In this document: in pieces, positions 52,758 to 64,000 of the stretch | Layout: every line of letters begins with the position of its first letter | How positions within the stretch are numbered: position 1 is the first letter of the stretch | Assembly: GCF_003627755.1 (NCBI RefSeq) | Contig: NZ_CP032694.1 | Location: forward strand, 3,833,501-3,897,500 | Direction: 5' to 3' | Origin: Rhizobium jaguaris | Lineage (GTDB): Bacteria; Pseudomonadota; Alphaproteobacteria; Rhizobiales; Rhizobiaceae | Length of the DNA: 64,000 nt | Made by a program: the position numbers and the translations under genes | The notes under the pieces: model-generated | The model's input: only the letters and a program-made list of their open reading frames with translations | Told to the model about the DNA's origin: nothing | Database searches by the model: none

Positions 52758-55267
52758 TCAAGGAACAGGACAGGGTCTCGCATCCCAGATTTCGGCCGCA
52801 TAATCGGCGATCGTACGGTCGCTTGAGAACTTCCCGGAGCTTGCGATGTTGAGCAGCGCTTTGCGAGTCCATGCTCGAGGATCGTTGTACAGAGACTGCA
52901 AGCGCTGGTCCGCTTCCAGATATGAGGTGAGGTCGGCCAAATGCCTGAAGACATCGCCGCTTGTCAGGAGGATATTGCGCAGCGCATCCACAACCCCGGG
53001 TTCGTGACGGCAAAAATGACCGGACAGGATAAGGTCCAGCACCGCGCGGATCTCCGGTTCGTTGTCGTAGTGCCAATGAGGACTATACCAGCCGCGGCTC
53101 CCCGCGACTTCGTCGGCCGTCAGGCCGAACAGGAAGAAGTTTTCCTCGCCCGCCGCCTCGGCCATTTCGATCGTGGCCCCGTCGCGGGTGCCGATCGTCA
53201 ACGCGCCATTCATCATGAACTTCATATTGCTGGTGCCGCTCGCTTCGTATCCGGCCGTCGAGATCTGGTTGGAAACGTCAGTGGCGGGGATGAGGCGCTC
53301 CGCCACTGAGACGCAGTAGTCGGGCAGGAAGACGACCTTAAGGCGCCCACGCATCTGAGGGTCGGCGTCAATCGTGCCGGCGAGATTATTCAGAAATTTG
53401 ATTATCAGTTTCGCCACGTTGTAAGCGGGCGCGGCTTTACCGGAAAAGAAGAAGGTGCGCGGCGCCATATCCAGGTTGGGATTTTCGCGGATCCGATTGT
53501 AGAGCGCAACGATCCTCAGTGCGTTCAATAATTGCCGCTTGTATTCGTGAATGCGTTTGACCTGGCTGTCAAAGATCGCGCCGGGATCGACGACGATGCC
53601 GGCGCTCGATTTCAGCCATCCGGCAAAGCGGTGCTTGGCCATGCGCTTGGCCTCCCGGACCTGATCGACAAAACCACTGTCATCGACGAGCGGTTTCATC
53701 CTTTCCAGCTCGCTGAGGTTGGTGATCCACCCCTCGCCGATGGCATCGTTTATGCAACCGGCGAGCTCCGGGTTGGACATGAGCAGCCAGCGTCGGGGCG
53801 TCACGCCATTCGTTTTGTTGTTGAACCGGTGGGGGAATATCCCGGCGAGGTCCTTGACGGTAGTTTCTCGCAGCAGTCTCGAATGGATCTCGGCAACGCC
53901 ATTGGTGCTGTGCGAACCGACGATGGCAAGATGAGCCATGCGCACCAGGCGTTCGCCACCATGCTCGATCAGGCTCGCCCGCTCGACCAGGCCCTGATCA
54001 TGGGGAAGCGGGCAAGTATCTCTTCCCTGAAGCGACGATCGATTTCCAGAATGATCTCGAGATGACGCGGCAACATCAATTCGAACCACCGCAGTGGCCA
54101 TTTCTCCAGTGCCTCAGGCAGAAGCGTGTGATTGGTGTAGGCGAGGCAAGCCCTGGTCAGATCCCAGGCATCATCCCAGCTGAGATCTGCGTCATCGAGC
54201 AGGATACGCATCAGTTCCGCGACTGCCAGGCTCGGATGCGTGTCGTTGAGCTGGATCGCCACCTTATCGGGCAGAGAATGCCAATCCGAATTATTCGAAC
54301 GAAACCGCCGGACGAGGTCGGCAAGCGAACATGCGACCAGGAAATATTCCTGCACGAACCGCAGGCCCTGACCCATGCTCGTCGAATCGTCGGGGTAAAG
54401 TACCCGCGTGACCGTCTCGGCCGTCAGCCTTTGGGCGAGCGCGCTGACAAACTCACCGGCGCCGAACGTCTGGAAATCAAAGCCTTCCGGCGTCGCGGCC
54501 GCCCAAAGCCGCAGCGTGTTTATGGTCCCGCCGCCATAGCCGACGATCGGGCGGTCGTAGGGTATGCCGAGCAGGCGGGACGGCATCCCGACGGCGACCC
54601 TCAAATTCCCGCCGCGGACCTCGAAGGAACAGCCGAGTTTGATTTCCACGGCTTCCTGAGGGCGAGCGACCTCCCAGGGATCCGGCCGGCGCAGCCAGTT
54701 GTCCGGCTGTTCGCGTTGCCAGCCATCGACGATCGTCTGTTTGAAAATCCCGTACTCGTAGCGAAGCCCATACCCCATCGCCGGCAGTTGCATCGTCGCC
54801 ATCGAGTCCAGGAAGCAGGCAGCGAGCCGCCCTAACCCGCCGTTACCTAATCCCGCGTCGGGCTCCTCGGCAAGAATGGCCAGCTCGTCGATATGCTCCT
54901 GGTCGAAGAGCCGCTTGGCGAGGGGATCAAGCCGCAGGTTGAGGATGTTGTTGCTGAGGGACCGCCCGATCAGGAACTCCATCGACAGATAGTAGATCTG
55001 CTTCGGGTTCTCCCTGTTGTAGGTCTGTTCGGTCCGTTGCCAGCGCTGCGACAGCACATCCCTGACGGATCGGGCAATCGCCTCATATCGCTCGCGGTTT
55101 CCTGCGTTCTCGGGAGCGATGACATTGTCGAAAAGCAAATGACGCTCATAAAGCCCATCATGGCTTCCCCTGAATTGGATCGGACCGCAGCCATACTGTT
55201 CGGGAAGATGCGTGGAGGTAACAGACTTCAAACCCTGCGGCTGAACAGCCGCCTTCTCGCCGCTCAT
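52758..55267 (-). pseudogene. glgP: Glycogen/starch phosphorylase with a single-base frameshift
   Basis: The first part (from ATG 55267 behind GGGGGGAGC) gives the N-terminal half of glycogen phosphorylase: YLSMEFLIGRSLSNNILNL, GLGNGGLGRLAACFLDS and QLNDTHPSLAVAELMRILL. It runs out of frame after REEILARFP. A second frame restarts with HDQGLVERASLIEHGGERLV and carries the PLP-binding lysine in GTSNMKFMMNGALTIGT and the family C-terminus. Adding one C to the CCCC run (GGGG at 54002-54005 on the plus strand) joins them into a normal 836-residue enzyme. It would release glucose-1-phosphate from glycogen. Either a recent mutation or a sequencing error. Confidence 0.85.
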
Positions 55268-55408
55268 GCTCCCCCCCTCGCCGTGCCCTGGAAGACATTC
55301 CGGCAGTTGTAATTGGTTCCCGCATTCACGAGGGCCCGCTTGATTTGTTAGCAGCTCCGGCACTCTGGTTGCCAGGGTCTCCAAAAATCCGGGAGCCTCT
55401 TCTGTTCT

Positions 55409-56061
55409 TTAGGTCTCGTTCTTCGAGAAATGATCCACGACGCCGGCGACGCCGCGGACACTCTCGGCTGCGACGCGCGCCGCCTTCCGGCATTCCTCCG
55501 TCGAGACATTTCCCCACAAATGTACCAGGCCGTTTGCCACAGTCACCGTCAGATCCTGTCCTTCGAGGCCGGTATTCTCGCTCAAGCGGATCATGATGCT
55601 GCGACGGATCGCCTCGTCACCAGGAGCCGTTTCGTCGGGCTTGGCGAAGATGATCGCCTGGAGAAGATCCGCGCGGCTCACAATGCCGACCATGGCGCCT
55701 GCTCTCAACACGGGAAGGCGCTTGATGCCGTGCTCTGGTTAGCGACGCGCGCAAGCGGCGTGTCCTCCTCGACGGACACCGGATTGCGGCTCATCACATC
55801 GGCGACTTTCCATGCGTTGCTCTTGATGTATGTCTTGGCCCTCTCCTCCGGAGACAACGACTCGTCGGCCATGGTTCGATGACCTAACTCGGACCTCCGC
55901 AACAGATCCCCCTCTGTGATGAGGCCAACCAATTGTCCTTCATCGTCGATAACCGGGACACCGCTGATATGATTGGCCAGCATGAGCTCTGCGGCCTGCT
56001 TGACACTGTTGTCCGGCGAGACCTTGATAATTCTTTGCTTCATCACGTCTTTTACAAGCAT
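55409..56061 (-). pseudogene. CBS-pair plus BON domain protein with frameshift
   Basis: The first frame (ATG at 56061) encodes a CBS pair beginning MLVKDVMKQRIIKVSPDNSV with the ISGVPVIDDEGQLVGLITEGD core, then breaks within the second CBS domain at PLARVA. The second frame resumes with EHGIKRLPVLRAGAMVGIVS, finishes that domain and adds a BON domain (LTVTVANGLVHLWGNVSTEE). The gap between frames is 7 bases short of the usual LMT-type linker, so a 7-base deletion near 55734-55742 is inferred. CBS pairs usually bind adenine nucleotides; BON binds membranes or lipids. Confidence 0.8.
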
Positions 56062-56266
56062 CGCGTCAACTCCGACCTATAAATCCGAGCTACAAACTTG
56101 CTATCTGCAATATAGCCCCCCGAGGTAACACCGGCAACACCGGCGAAGCACGTGTAAGTAGAAAAGAGTAAGAACGCACCTGCCTTTACCCGAAGCCATC
56201 GAGGCGGGCCATCCCCTTCGGCGCCGACCGCGGAAATCCCAGCGCGGACGGCGACCCCGAATTTTT

Positions 56267-57586
56267 CTACAGCCACGCGCCGCTGAATCCCGCCTGGCGC
56301 AGTCCACGGACGATGGGCTCGCAATTGCGCATCAGTTTCCAGAGGAAACCGGTTCGATAGTTCTCGATCATCAGCGCCACCGGCCCTTGATCGATCCCAA
56401 AATGGTAAGGGCTGATCCACCACCCCGTCGGGCTATTCTCATCCTTGAACGTCTGATTGAAGGATGGCTTGAAGCCATAGAGCCGCGTCATCCCAAGCTT
56501 CAGGGCAGCGAAATTGCGGACAGTTGGAATGACGATCTCAGGCGCAAACGGAAGGGATGCGACGACGACCCAGGGTGATACGGTGCCGTCGTCCGGCCCG
56601 AACGGTGCGCCCCGTGCGACGTAGTCGAAGAATTCGCGGCGCACACCGCCAATATCCCTGGTCAGCCAGCCGGGGCCGTCGCTTGCGGTAAATCCCCAGC
56701 AGTGCTCGCCATATCCTTCGAACCCCAAGGGATTTCGGATCGCATATTCCTGCTGTACGAAGGTTGCTTGCCGGCTGTTTTGGAAATAGTCGCTGTCATG
56801 ATCCCGCATGAATTCATCGCGAATCTCTCGGAAATCGATCCACATATGCGAAAGCTGATGCGTGAAGAGAGGACCGGAATAAAGCAATTCGCGCCCGAAG
56901 ATGTTTCGCCACTCATAGCTTTCCGTGTAGGCCGCATAACTTTCCGGGGGTAACGGATGGGTCGGTGAACCAAGTCCCAGTATGTAGAGAAGCAAGCCTT
57001 CGTCATAGCCGCGCCAGCGATAGGGGATGAAACCATTTTCCGGTCGCCAGCCATGGGTCAGCGTCGCGCCGTGGTCGCATGCCCAGTTCCAGTCCGCCCG
57101 CTCGTAAAGCGCCGTGGCGAGTTGTCTGACCTTCACCTCATCTTCCGAGTCCCCATCAAAATAGGTGGCGACGGTCAACGCGCCGGCAAACAGAAAAGCC
57201 GAGTCGATGGTCGACAATTCGCACTGCCAGACCCGCCGCCCTGTCTCGATGTCGAGGAAATGATAGAAGAAGCCCTTGTAACCGGAGGCGTCAGGTTCCG
57301 GCCCCTGGTGACAATGCATCAAAAATTCCAGCCGCCGCCGGGCGATCTTGGCGGCAAACTCGCGAATGACGACACCGCGCTCGACCACGACCGGAATAGT
57401 CGCAAGCGCCATGCCAATGGCGGCGATGCTTGCCGGTGCGCCCGCTTGCGTCTTGTCGCGCACCAACCCGTTGTCCGGGTTGGTGCTTTGGAGATAGTAA
57501 AGCAACGTCGTGAACTGAAGGCGGCCGAGATCCTCATCGGTCGGCATTCGGTTCAGATCGGCATCGGTTGACAGCAATTCTGACAT
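56267..57586 (-). CDS. Glucoamylase-like (PF10091/GH144-type) glycoside hydrolase
   Basis: This 439-residue protein has an (alpha/alpha)6-barrel-like pattern with YLQSTNPDNGLVRDKTQAG near the N-terminus, GYKGFFYHFLDIETGRR, and later FTHQLSHMWIDFREIRDE, EGYGEHCWGFTASDGP and VSPWVVVASLPFAPE. These are the markers of the glycoamylase-like family found in endo-beta-1,2-glucanases (GH144) and in cyclic-beta-1,2-glucan synthases of rhizobia. It has no signal peptide, so it probably acts on cytoplasmic glucan. The start at 57586 has a weak SD. Phosphoketolase lies 33 bases upstream. Confidence 0.82.
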   Translation of the reverse strand: MSELLSTDADLNRMPTDEDLGRLQFTTLLYYLQSTNPDNGLVRDKTQAGAPASIAAIGMALATIPVVVERGVVIREFAAKIARRRLEFLMHCHQGPEPDASGYKGFFYHFLDIETGRRVWQCELSTIDSAFLFAGALTVATYFDGDSEDEVKVRQLATALYERADWNWACDHGATLTHGWRPENGFIPYRWRGYDEGLLLYILGLGSPTHPLPPESYAAYTESYEWRNIFGRELLYSGPLFTHQLSHMWIDFREIRDEFMRDHDSDYFQNSRQATFVQQEYAIRNPLGFEGYGEHCWGFTASDGPGWLTRDIGGVRREFFDYVARGAPFGPDDGTVSPWVVVASLPFAPEIVIPTVRNFAALKLGMTRLYGFKPSFNQTFKDENSPTGWWISPYHFGIDQGPVALMIENYRTGFLWKLMRNCEPIVRGLRQAGFSGAWL

Positions 57587-57619
57587 GACTAGGCACCCAA
57601 CAAGTGGCTCCGATACCAA

Positions 57620-60070
57620 CTACGCGTTGTCACCTTCCGTGGAAGTCGTTCCCTTCCCTTGCTCCGTACTCTTGACGCCCCATTTCCAGCCGCTGATCTC
57701 AGGCATGTCATCGCCATGCTCCTCGATGTACTGCCGGTGCTCAATGAGTTTCCCGCGGAGCGCCTGCTTGAAGTAGGCTGCGCGGGCGCCGAGTTGCGGC
57801 AGCCGATCGATGACGTCTTCGACAAGATGAAAGCGATCGAGCTGGTTGAGAACAACCATGTCGAACGGTGTCGTGGTCGTTCCCTCCTCTTTATATCCTC
57901 GAACGTGCAGATTGTCGTGGTTGGTGCGCCGGTAAGTCAGGCGATGAATCAGCCAGGGATATCCGTGGAACGCGAAAATGATCGGCTTGTCCTTGGTGAA
58001 AAACGCATCGAAATCGCTATCGGAAAGTCCATGCGGATGTTCGCTCGCGGGCTGCAGCTTCATGAGGTTGACGACGTTGATGACACGCACCTTCAGTTCG
58101 GGCAGGTGCTCGCGGATCAACTGCACCGCAGCCAGCGTCTCAAGTGTCGGAACATCGCCGCAGCATGCCATCACGACATCGGGTTCGCTGCCCTTGTCGT
58201 TGCTGGCCCATTCCCAAATGCCGAGGCCCTCGGCACAATGCTTGATCGCCTCGTCCATGGTGAGCCATTGCGGCGCCGGTTGTTTACCAGCCACGACGAC
58301 GTTCACGTAGTTGCGGCTGCGCAGGCAATGGTCGGTGACGGAAAGCAGCGTGTTGGCATCCGCCGGCAGATAGACGCGGATCACCTCGGCTTTCTTGTTG
58401 ACCACATGGTCGATGAAACCCGGATCCTGATGACTGAACCCGTTGTGATCCTGCCGCCAGACATGCGAGCTCAGGAAATAGTTCAGCGAGCCGATTGGCC
58501 GCCGCCAGGGAATGTGGTTGCACACCTTTAGCCACTTGGCGTGTTGATTGAACATCGAGTCGATGATGTGGATGAAGGCCTCGTAGCAGGAGAAGAAGCC
58601 GTGGCGCCCCGTCAGCAGGTACCCTTCCAGCCAGCCCTGGCACTGATGTTCGCTCAGTACCTCCATCACGCGGCCATCGGGTGACAAGTGATCGTCCTCC
58701 GGATAAATCTCCGCCATGTAGCAGCGGTCGGTGACCTCCAGCACGTCCTGCCAGCGGTTGGAATTGTTTTCATCAGGACTGAACAGCCGGAAGTTCTTGC
58801 TGTTCAGATTCAGCTTCATGACGTCGCGCAGAAACTTACCCATGACCCGGGCAGATTCCGTCGTTGTCGCTCCGGGGCTCGGCACCGAGACGGCGTAGTC
58901 GCGGAAGTCCGGCATCTTCAAATCGCGCAGTAGCAGACCACCGTTTGCATGCGGGTTGTCGCTCATCCGGCGATGACCGGTGGGTGCCAGCGAGGCAAAT
59001 TCGGTGCGGAACTTGCCGTTCTCGTCGAAGAGTTCTTCAGGCTTGTATGTTTTCATCCATTGTTGAAGGATCTCGATGTGCTCCGGCTTATCCATGTCGC
59101 CCATCGGAACCTGATGCGCTCGCCAATAGTCTTCGCACTTCTTGCCATCGATTTCGCTTGGGCATGTCCACCCCTTGGGAGTGCGGAAGACGATCATCGG
59201 CCAAGCCGGCCGTTTGAGGTTGCCCTTTTCGCGGGCCTCTGACCAGATCCTCTTGATCTCTGCGACGGCGGTGTCCATGGCTGCCGCCAGTTGCTGCTGC
59301 ACCTTGTCGGACTCATGCCCTCCCACGAACAGCGGCGCATACCCCATGCCCTCGAAGAATTTCCGCAGCTCCTGCTCGGGAATGCGAGCGAGGAAGCACG
59401 GATTGGCGATCTTGTAGCCGTTGAGATGCAGGATCGGCAGCACGCATCCGTCGCGGGCGGGATTGAGGAACTTGTTGCCGTGCCATCCCGTGGCAAGCGG
59501 CCCCGTTTCCGCCTCCCCGTCGCCGACGACACAAGCGACGATGAGATCCGGATTGTCGAACGCCGCGCCGTAGGCATGGCTCAGGGCATAGCCCAGCTCA
59601 CCACCTTCGTGAATGCTTCCAGGCGTTTCGGGAGCGACGTGGCTCGGGATGCCGCCGGGAAAGCTGAACTGCTTGAACAGCCGCTGCATGCCCTCCCCGT
59701 CCTGGCCGATATTCGGGTAGACTTCGCTGTAGCTCCCCTCCAGGTAGGCATGCGCGACCAATGATGGCCCACCATGGCCAGGCCCGATCACATAGATCAT
59801 GTTGAGATCGTCGCGCTTGATCACACGGTTCAGATGCACATAGAGCATGTTCAGGCCGGGCGACGTTCCCCAGTGGCCTAGAAGGCGCGGCTTTATATGC
59901 TCCCGCTTCAGCGGCTCTTTAAGCAACGGATTGTCGAGTAAATAGATCTGCCCGACCGAAAGATAGTTCGACGCCCGCCAGTAGGCGTCCATCCGGCGAA
60001 GTTCCTCGGCTGACAACGGGGTCTTGCCCGAAGCTGTCTCTTTCATCACTGCGGTTTCAAGTGAAGTCAT
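57620..60070 (-). CDS. xfp: Xylulose-5-phosphate/fructose-6-phosphate phosphoketolase
   Basis: The 816-residue enzyme fits the family length and has the N-terminal segment [23 protein letters not shown]-binding [20 protein letters not shown], the [20 protein letters not shown] middle domain and a C-terminal [19 protein letters not shown]. It splits xylulose-5-P or fructose-6-P with phosphate to acetyl-P and a smaller sugar phosphate. Phosphoketolase in rhizobia lets carbon bypass pyruvate; here it starts a minus-strand group that ends in glucan-using genes. GGGAGG precedes the chosen ATG at 60070. Confidence 0.94.
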   Translation of the reverse strand: MTSLETAVMKETASGKTPLSAEELRRMDAYWRASNYLSVGQIYLLDNPLLKEPLKREHIKPRLLGHWGTSPGLNMLYVHLNRVIKRDDLNMIYVIGPGHGGPSLVAHAYLEGSYSEVYPNIGQDGEGMQRLFKQFSFPGGIPSHVAPETPGSIHEGGELGYALSHAYGAAFDNPDLIVACVVGDGEAETGPLATGWHGNKFLNPARDGCVLPILHLNGYKIANPCFLARIPEQELRKFFEGMGYAPLFVGGHESDKVQQQLAAAMDTAVAEIKRIWSEAREKGNLKRPAWPMIVFRTPKGWTCPSEIDGKKCEDYWRAHQVPMGDMDKPEHIEILQQWMKTYKPEELFDENGKFRTEFASLAPTGHRRMSDNPHANGGLLLRDLKMPDFRDYAVSVPSPGATTTESARVMGKFLRDVMKLNLNSKNFRLFSPDENNSNRWQDVLEVTDRCYMAEIYPEDDHLSPDGRVMEVLSEHQCQGWLEGYLLTGRHGFFSCYEAFIHIIDSMFNQHAKWLKVCNHIPWRRPIGSLNYFLSSHVWRQDHNGFSHQDPGFIDHVVNKKAEVIRVYLPADANTLLSVTDHCLRSRNYVNVVVAGKQPAPQWLTMDEAIKHCAEGLGIWEWASNDKGSEPDVVMACCGDVPTLETLAAVQLIREHLPELKVRVINVVNLMKLQPASEHPHGLSDSDFDAFFTKDKPIIFAFHGYPWLIHRLTYRRTNHDNLHVRGYKEEGTTTTPFDMVVLNQLDRFHLVEDVIDRLPQLGARAAYFKQALRGKLIEHRQYIEEHGDDMPEISGWKWGVKSTEQGKGTTSTEGDNA

Positions 60071-61392
60071 CTGAGCCTCCCCGCCCAAAATGGCAATGCA
60101 GAATCTCTTCAGTTTGTTGTCACGCAAGCCTATGCTGTCTCGGCACTATATGACCGTCGGTCTTGCCCTCTTCCATCCGGAGGAAAGAGGCGGCGGTGCT
60201 CTCCAGGCACTCACTCCTTGGAATAAAAGGGCGTGCTCGGCTTCATGAGCCCTCACCGTTCGCAGAGGACATTGCTCCAAATCTTATGAGCAGGCGCGCT
60301 ACTGGGGGTAAAGCGAAAGCGCCGGCTCTGTCGTCAGGGTCAAGCGTCAGGTTGGCCGTCAACCCAAATGTTCCATTGAAAAATTCCGCGTCCGGATCAA
60401 GTCGCCCTCACCGGCAAGCCCGACACTTCATCGTCGATGACAAGAGCCGCTTTCATGGTATCGAACATGAAAACTTGGCTGCCGGTTGATTGGCAGCCTG
60501 TCCGTCGCCCATGTCAGATGGCGGTTTGACAAGCTCCCATCGTTGTCACACCTATAACGTGCATATTAGTCCAATTCCCCCACAACCCAGCGTGATATCA
60601 TCAGAAAAATCTAAAGTAAACCTGTTGCAACGGTTCCGCAATCGGTTCCCGCAACGCGTTTCCGCGCGAGTGAGGCAGGCGCCGAGACTGATGACAGAGG
60701 CTGCGTTGTTGCATGGCAGGCCGGAAAGACGAGCCGCATGCCGCTTGCAGAAACGACATTGGCCCCCGCACGGGAGGCCGATAAAGTGTTGATAATATTG
60801 GAATATAGGCTTCGGGGGGCAGGATTTGTCCCTTTGTTGCTTCGAACGGTCCAGCGGGCTGTTGGATCAAGTTTTGCTGGAAGCCCGAATGCCTCGGTTT
60901 TTGGTAATTCCGCACTCAATCGGCGTCCACGGCGATAGAGCATACGTGATGCTACGGGTATCATCACATAAGAGATGCTACCATCTAACCGTGAATATTT
61001 CTTGCTGGACGATAATTGGGAGGCCTGCATGTTACTTGGTGCCCCTTATTTTCCTCCCTCTGACATGCTGTCGACATCCGGTGGGCTCGGCATCCACTTC
61101 CTTTACGACAAAGACGCTGGTTGCGCCCACGCGCGAGCATTTGGGCAATCCCACCCCGTTCGTTAAGGGCGAGCGCAGTCTCAAGCACGACGAGCGGCGC
61201 TGGAGTCTTCGGGCCAGCGGTAGGATCTTGGGGATGATGTGATGTGGGATACTGGAAAGCCCGCGGATGTCGGACTTGAGGGGAAGGATTGGTTTTGGGG
61301 GCGGAATTTGGGGTTTTCTGTCCCGCTTGGTGGGCTTTGCCTCCTTGCGGGCCCCTGAGAAGGCGTTAAATCCTCGACCCGTTACCAAACAC
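60071..61392. other. 1.3-kb region without a recognisable gene
   Basis: Open frames here (60163-60489, 60611-61030 minus, 60826-61242) overlap one another on both strands, lack Shine-Dalgarno sites, and give no family motif. Codon-position bias looks flat. No terminal inverted repeat, transposase fragment or tRNA is visible. It lies between the phosphoketolase gene and the end of the rRNA operon and may be decayed DNA. Confidence 0.5.
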
Positions 61393-61415
61393 AAAAAAGC
61401 CCGCTGTACGCGGGC
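61393..61415 (-). terminator. Terminator of the rRNA operon
   Basis: GCCCGC / GCGGGC pair with a 5-base loop and are followed on the minus strand by TTTTTT, just after the tRNA-fMet 3' end. Confidence 0.85.
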
Positions 61416-61425
61416 ATTTTGTATT

Positions 61426-61502
<77 letters not shown>

Positions 61503-61511
61503 TTACCAGCG

Positions 61512-61646
61512 TAAACCGCTAAGCGGTTTATCGCGCCCGAGCAAACCGCGTTGCGGTTTGTCCGCCCTGAGCGAACCCAAAGGGTTCGTCGGAGCTTGAG
61601 CAAGCCGTTTGCGGTTTGCGTCATCCACGTAAACCCGGAGGGTTTA
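61512..61646. repeat. Series of five short hairpins between 5S and tRNA-fMet
   Basis: Five small stems with near-identical arms follow one another: 61512-61530 (TAAACCGC..GCGGTTTA), 61542-61560 (CAAACCGC..GCGGTTTG), 61572-61588 (CGAACCC..GGGTTCG), 61601-61618 (CAAGCCG..CGGTTTG, with a G-U pair) and 61630-61646 (TAAACCC..GGGTTTA). Each is 17-19 bases with 7-8 pairs. They may guide processing or protect the rRNA operon 3' part. Confidence 0.7.
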
Positions 61647-61708
61647 TCGTGTGTTCCCTTGGCACCATATTTCGGAGCCGAGGTATAAGTGCTTTTCAGA
61701 AGCGACAA

Positions 61709-61728
61709 AGGCCGCTTGCTAGCGGCCT
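61709..61728 (-). terminator. Hairpin after the 5S rRNA gene
   Basis: AGGCCGCT / AGCGGCCT pair perfectly around a 4-base loop and the minus strand continues TTTGTCGC. It could be a weak terminator or a processing site between 5S and tRNA-fMet. Confidence 0.4.
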
Positions 61729-61790
61729 ATTGTAACACGGCTAGGCCGTTTTAGTGACGAGAAGATTTTAGATGAGTTGCGTTTAGCAGA

Positions 61791-61906
61791 CCTGGCAGTG
61801 ACCTACTCTCCCGCGTCTTGAGACGAAGTACCATGGGCGCAGGGGCGTTTCACGGCCGTGTTCGGAAAGGGAACGGGTGCAGCCACCCCGCCATAACCAC
61901 CAGGTC
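61791..61906 (-). rRNA. rrf: 5S ribosomal RNA
   Basis: The minus strand reads GACCTGGTGGTTATGGCGGG at the 5' end, contains CCGAACACGGCCGTGAAACG and the loop E/helix IV GGGAGAGTAGGTC sequence, and ends CACTGCCAGG pairing with the 5' end. About 116 bases, normal for 5S. It follows 23S across a spacer of about 240 bases. Confidence 0.95.
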
Positions 61907-61914
61907 AGCGAAGC

Positions 61915-61957
61915 GCAACTTGTTAGTCCATGCGGTCCGCATGGACTAACAAGTTGC
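61915..61957. repeat. Perfect 21-bp inverted repeat in the 23S-5S spacer
   Basis: Arms 61915-61935 and 61937-61957 are exact reverse complements with a single base between them (GCAACTTGTTAG... / ...CTAACAAGTTGC). It starts 9 bases upstream of the 5S gene and would form a long hairpin in the precursor RNA, a likely RNase III site. Confidence 0.85.
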
Positions 61958-62149
61958 TCTTCTCTGGCGCAGATGCCTTTCCTTCTCGCTTGTCGCTCGA
62001 AGGGGACCTGCGCTGAGCATCCGGACACCTCGAAGTTGAGGCGACAGGGAGCACATCGTAGCCATGCTTTTGCATGGATGTTTGAGAAGCTGGATTTTGT
62101 TTATTGAACACGTCTTTGGACACTCATCTTTTGATGAGCACGAGCAATG

Positions 62150-64000
<1,851 letters not shown>

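Noticed and set aside
60611..61030. A 139-codon minus-strand frame
   Set aside because: No SD, no recognisable domain, and competing frames on the other strand; treated as non-coding.
61512..61646. A possible CRISPR array
   Set aside because: The units are self-complementary 17-19-base stems of differing sequence with 11-14-base gaps, far too short and variable for repeats and spacers, and no cas gene is near.

Overview
The window looks like chromosome (or a large replicon) from a Rhizobium/Agrobacterium-type alphaproteobacterium. The reasons are the high-GC coding style, a RIME-like palindromic intergenic repeat near 24.9 kb, many solute ABC transporters and LacI/GntR/AraC regulators of sugar-acid catabolism, a BacA/SbmA-like exporter-fold protein, a predicted beta-1,2-glucan-type glycoside hydrolase, and an rRNA operon ending 5S - tRNA-fMet. 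No transposase, integrase, phage gene or CRISPR array was recognised.

Layout. 0-6 kb: the 3' part of a FAD oxidoreductase; a minus-strand group of msrA, a bestrophin-like channel, and an ECF sigma / anti-sigma / Bax-inhibitor-1 operon behind an ECF-like promoter; a decayed SDR gene, a VOC protein and slyX. 6.2-11.3 kb: a five-gene operon joining a calcineurin-like phosphodiesterase to a complete UgpABCE-type ABC importer. 11.4-14 kb: metNIQ, methionine import. 14.3-20.6 kb: LacI and LysR regulators, then emrAB drug efflux with a class III adenylate cyclase directly behind it. 20.7-25 kb: GlxA-type regulator, SDR, an AraC regulator with a one-base frameshift, a YWTD propeller protein and the RIME repeat.

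25-29.4 kb: alpha-ketoglutarate semialdehyde dehydrogenase, SDR and aldose 1-epimerase beside a divergent GntR regulator, fitting non-phosphorylative sugar oxidation. 29.5-34.3 kb: MscS channel with a cNMP-like domain, S10 carboxypeptidase, dienelactone hydrolase, exported isochorismatase-fold protein. 34.4-38.2 kb: a rhamnonate-dehydratase-like enolase and an ACS-type MFS importer, divergent from a LacI regulator across a perfect 16-bp palindrome. 38.2-42.5 kb: MarR / haloalkane dehalogenase-like pair, a solute-binding protein, and a 1-Cys peroxiredoxin with a persulfide dioxygenase-rhodanese fusion.

42.5-43.5 kb has no protein gene but holds four minus-strand terminator hairpins in series, the strongest candidate for an undescribed element (tandem small RNAs). 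43.5-49.8 kb: Ca2+/H+ antiporter, DedA protein, RND efflux pair. 49.8-60.1 kb, all minus strand: a phosphoketolase, a GH144-like glucan hydrolase, a CBS-BON gene and a glycogen phosphorylase each with a frameshift, a BacA/YddA-type transporter whose ATPase motifs are all lost, a cysteine-rich-repeat secreted protein, and a small exported-protein ORF lacking a start codon. 60.1-61.4 kb has no supportable gene. 61.4-64 kb is the 3' half of an rRNA operon on the minus strand (23S, 5S, tRNA-fMet, terminator), with a perfect 21-bp inverted repeat between 23S and 5S and five short hairpins between 5S and the tRNA.

Five genes carry disruptions (SDR 4.8 kb, AraC 23.6 kb, glgP 54.0 kb, CBS-BON 55.7 kb, small secreted protein 49.9 kb). 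Two are single-base homopolymer changes, so sequencing error has to be excluded before they are called pseudogenes.
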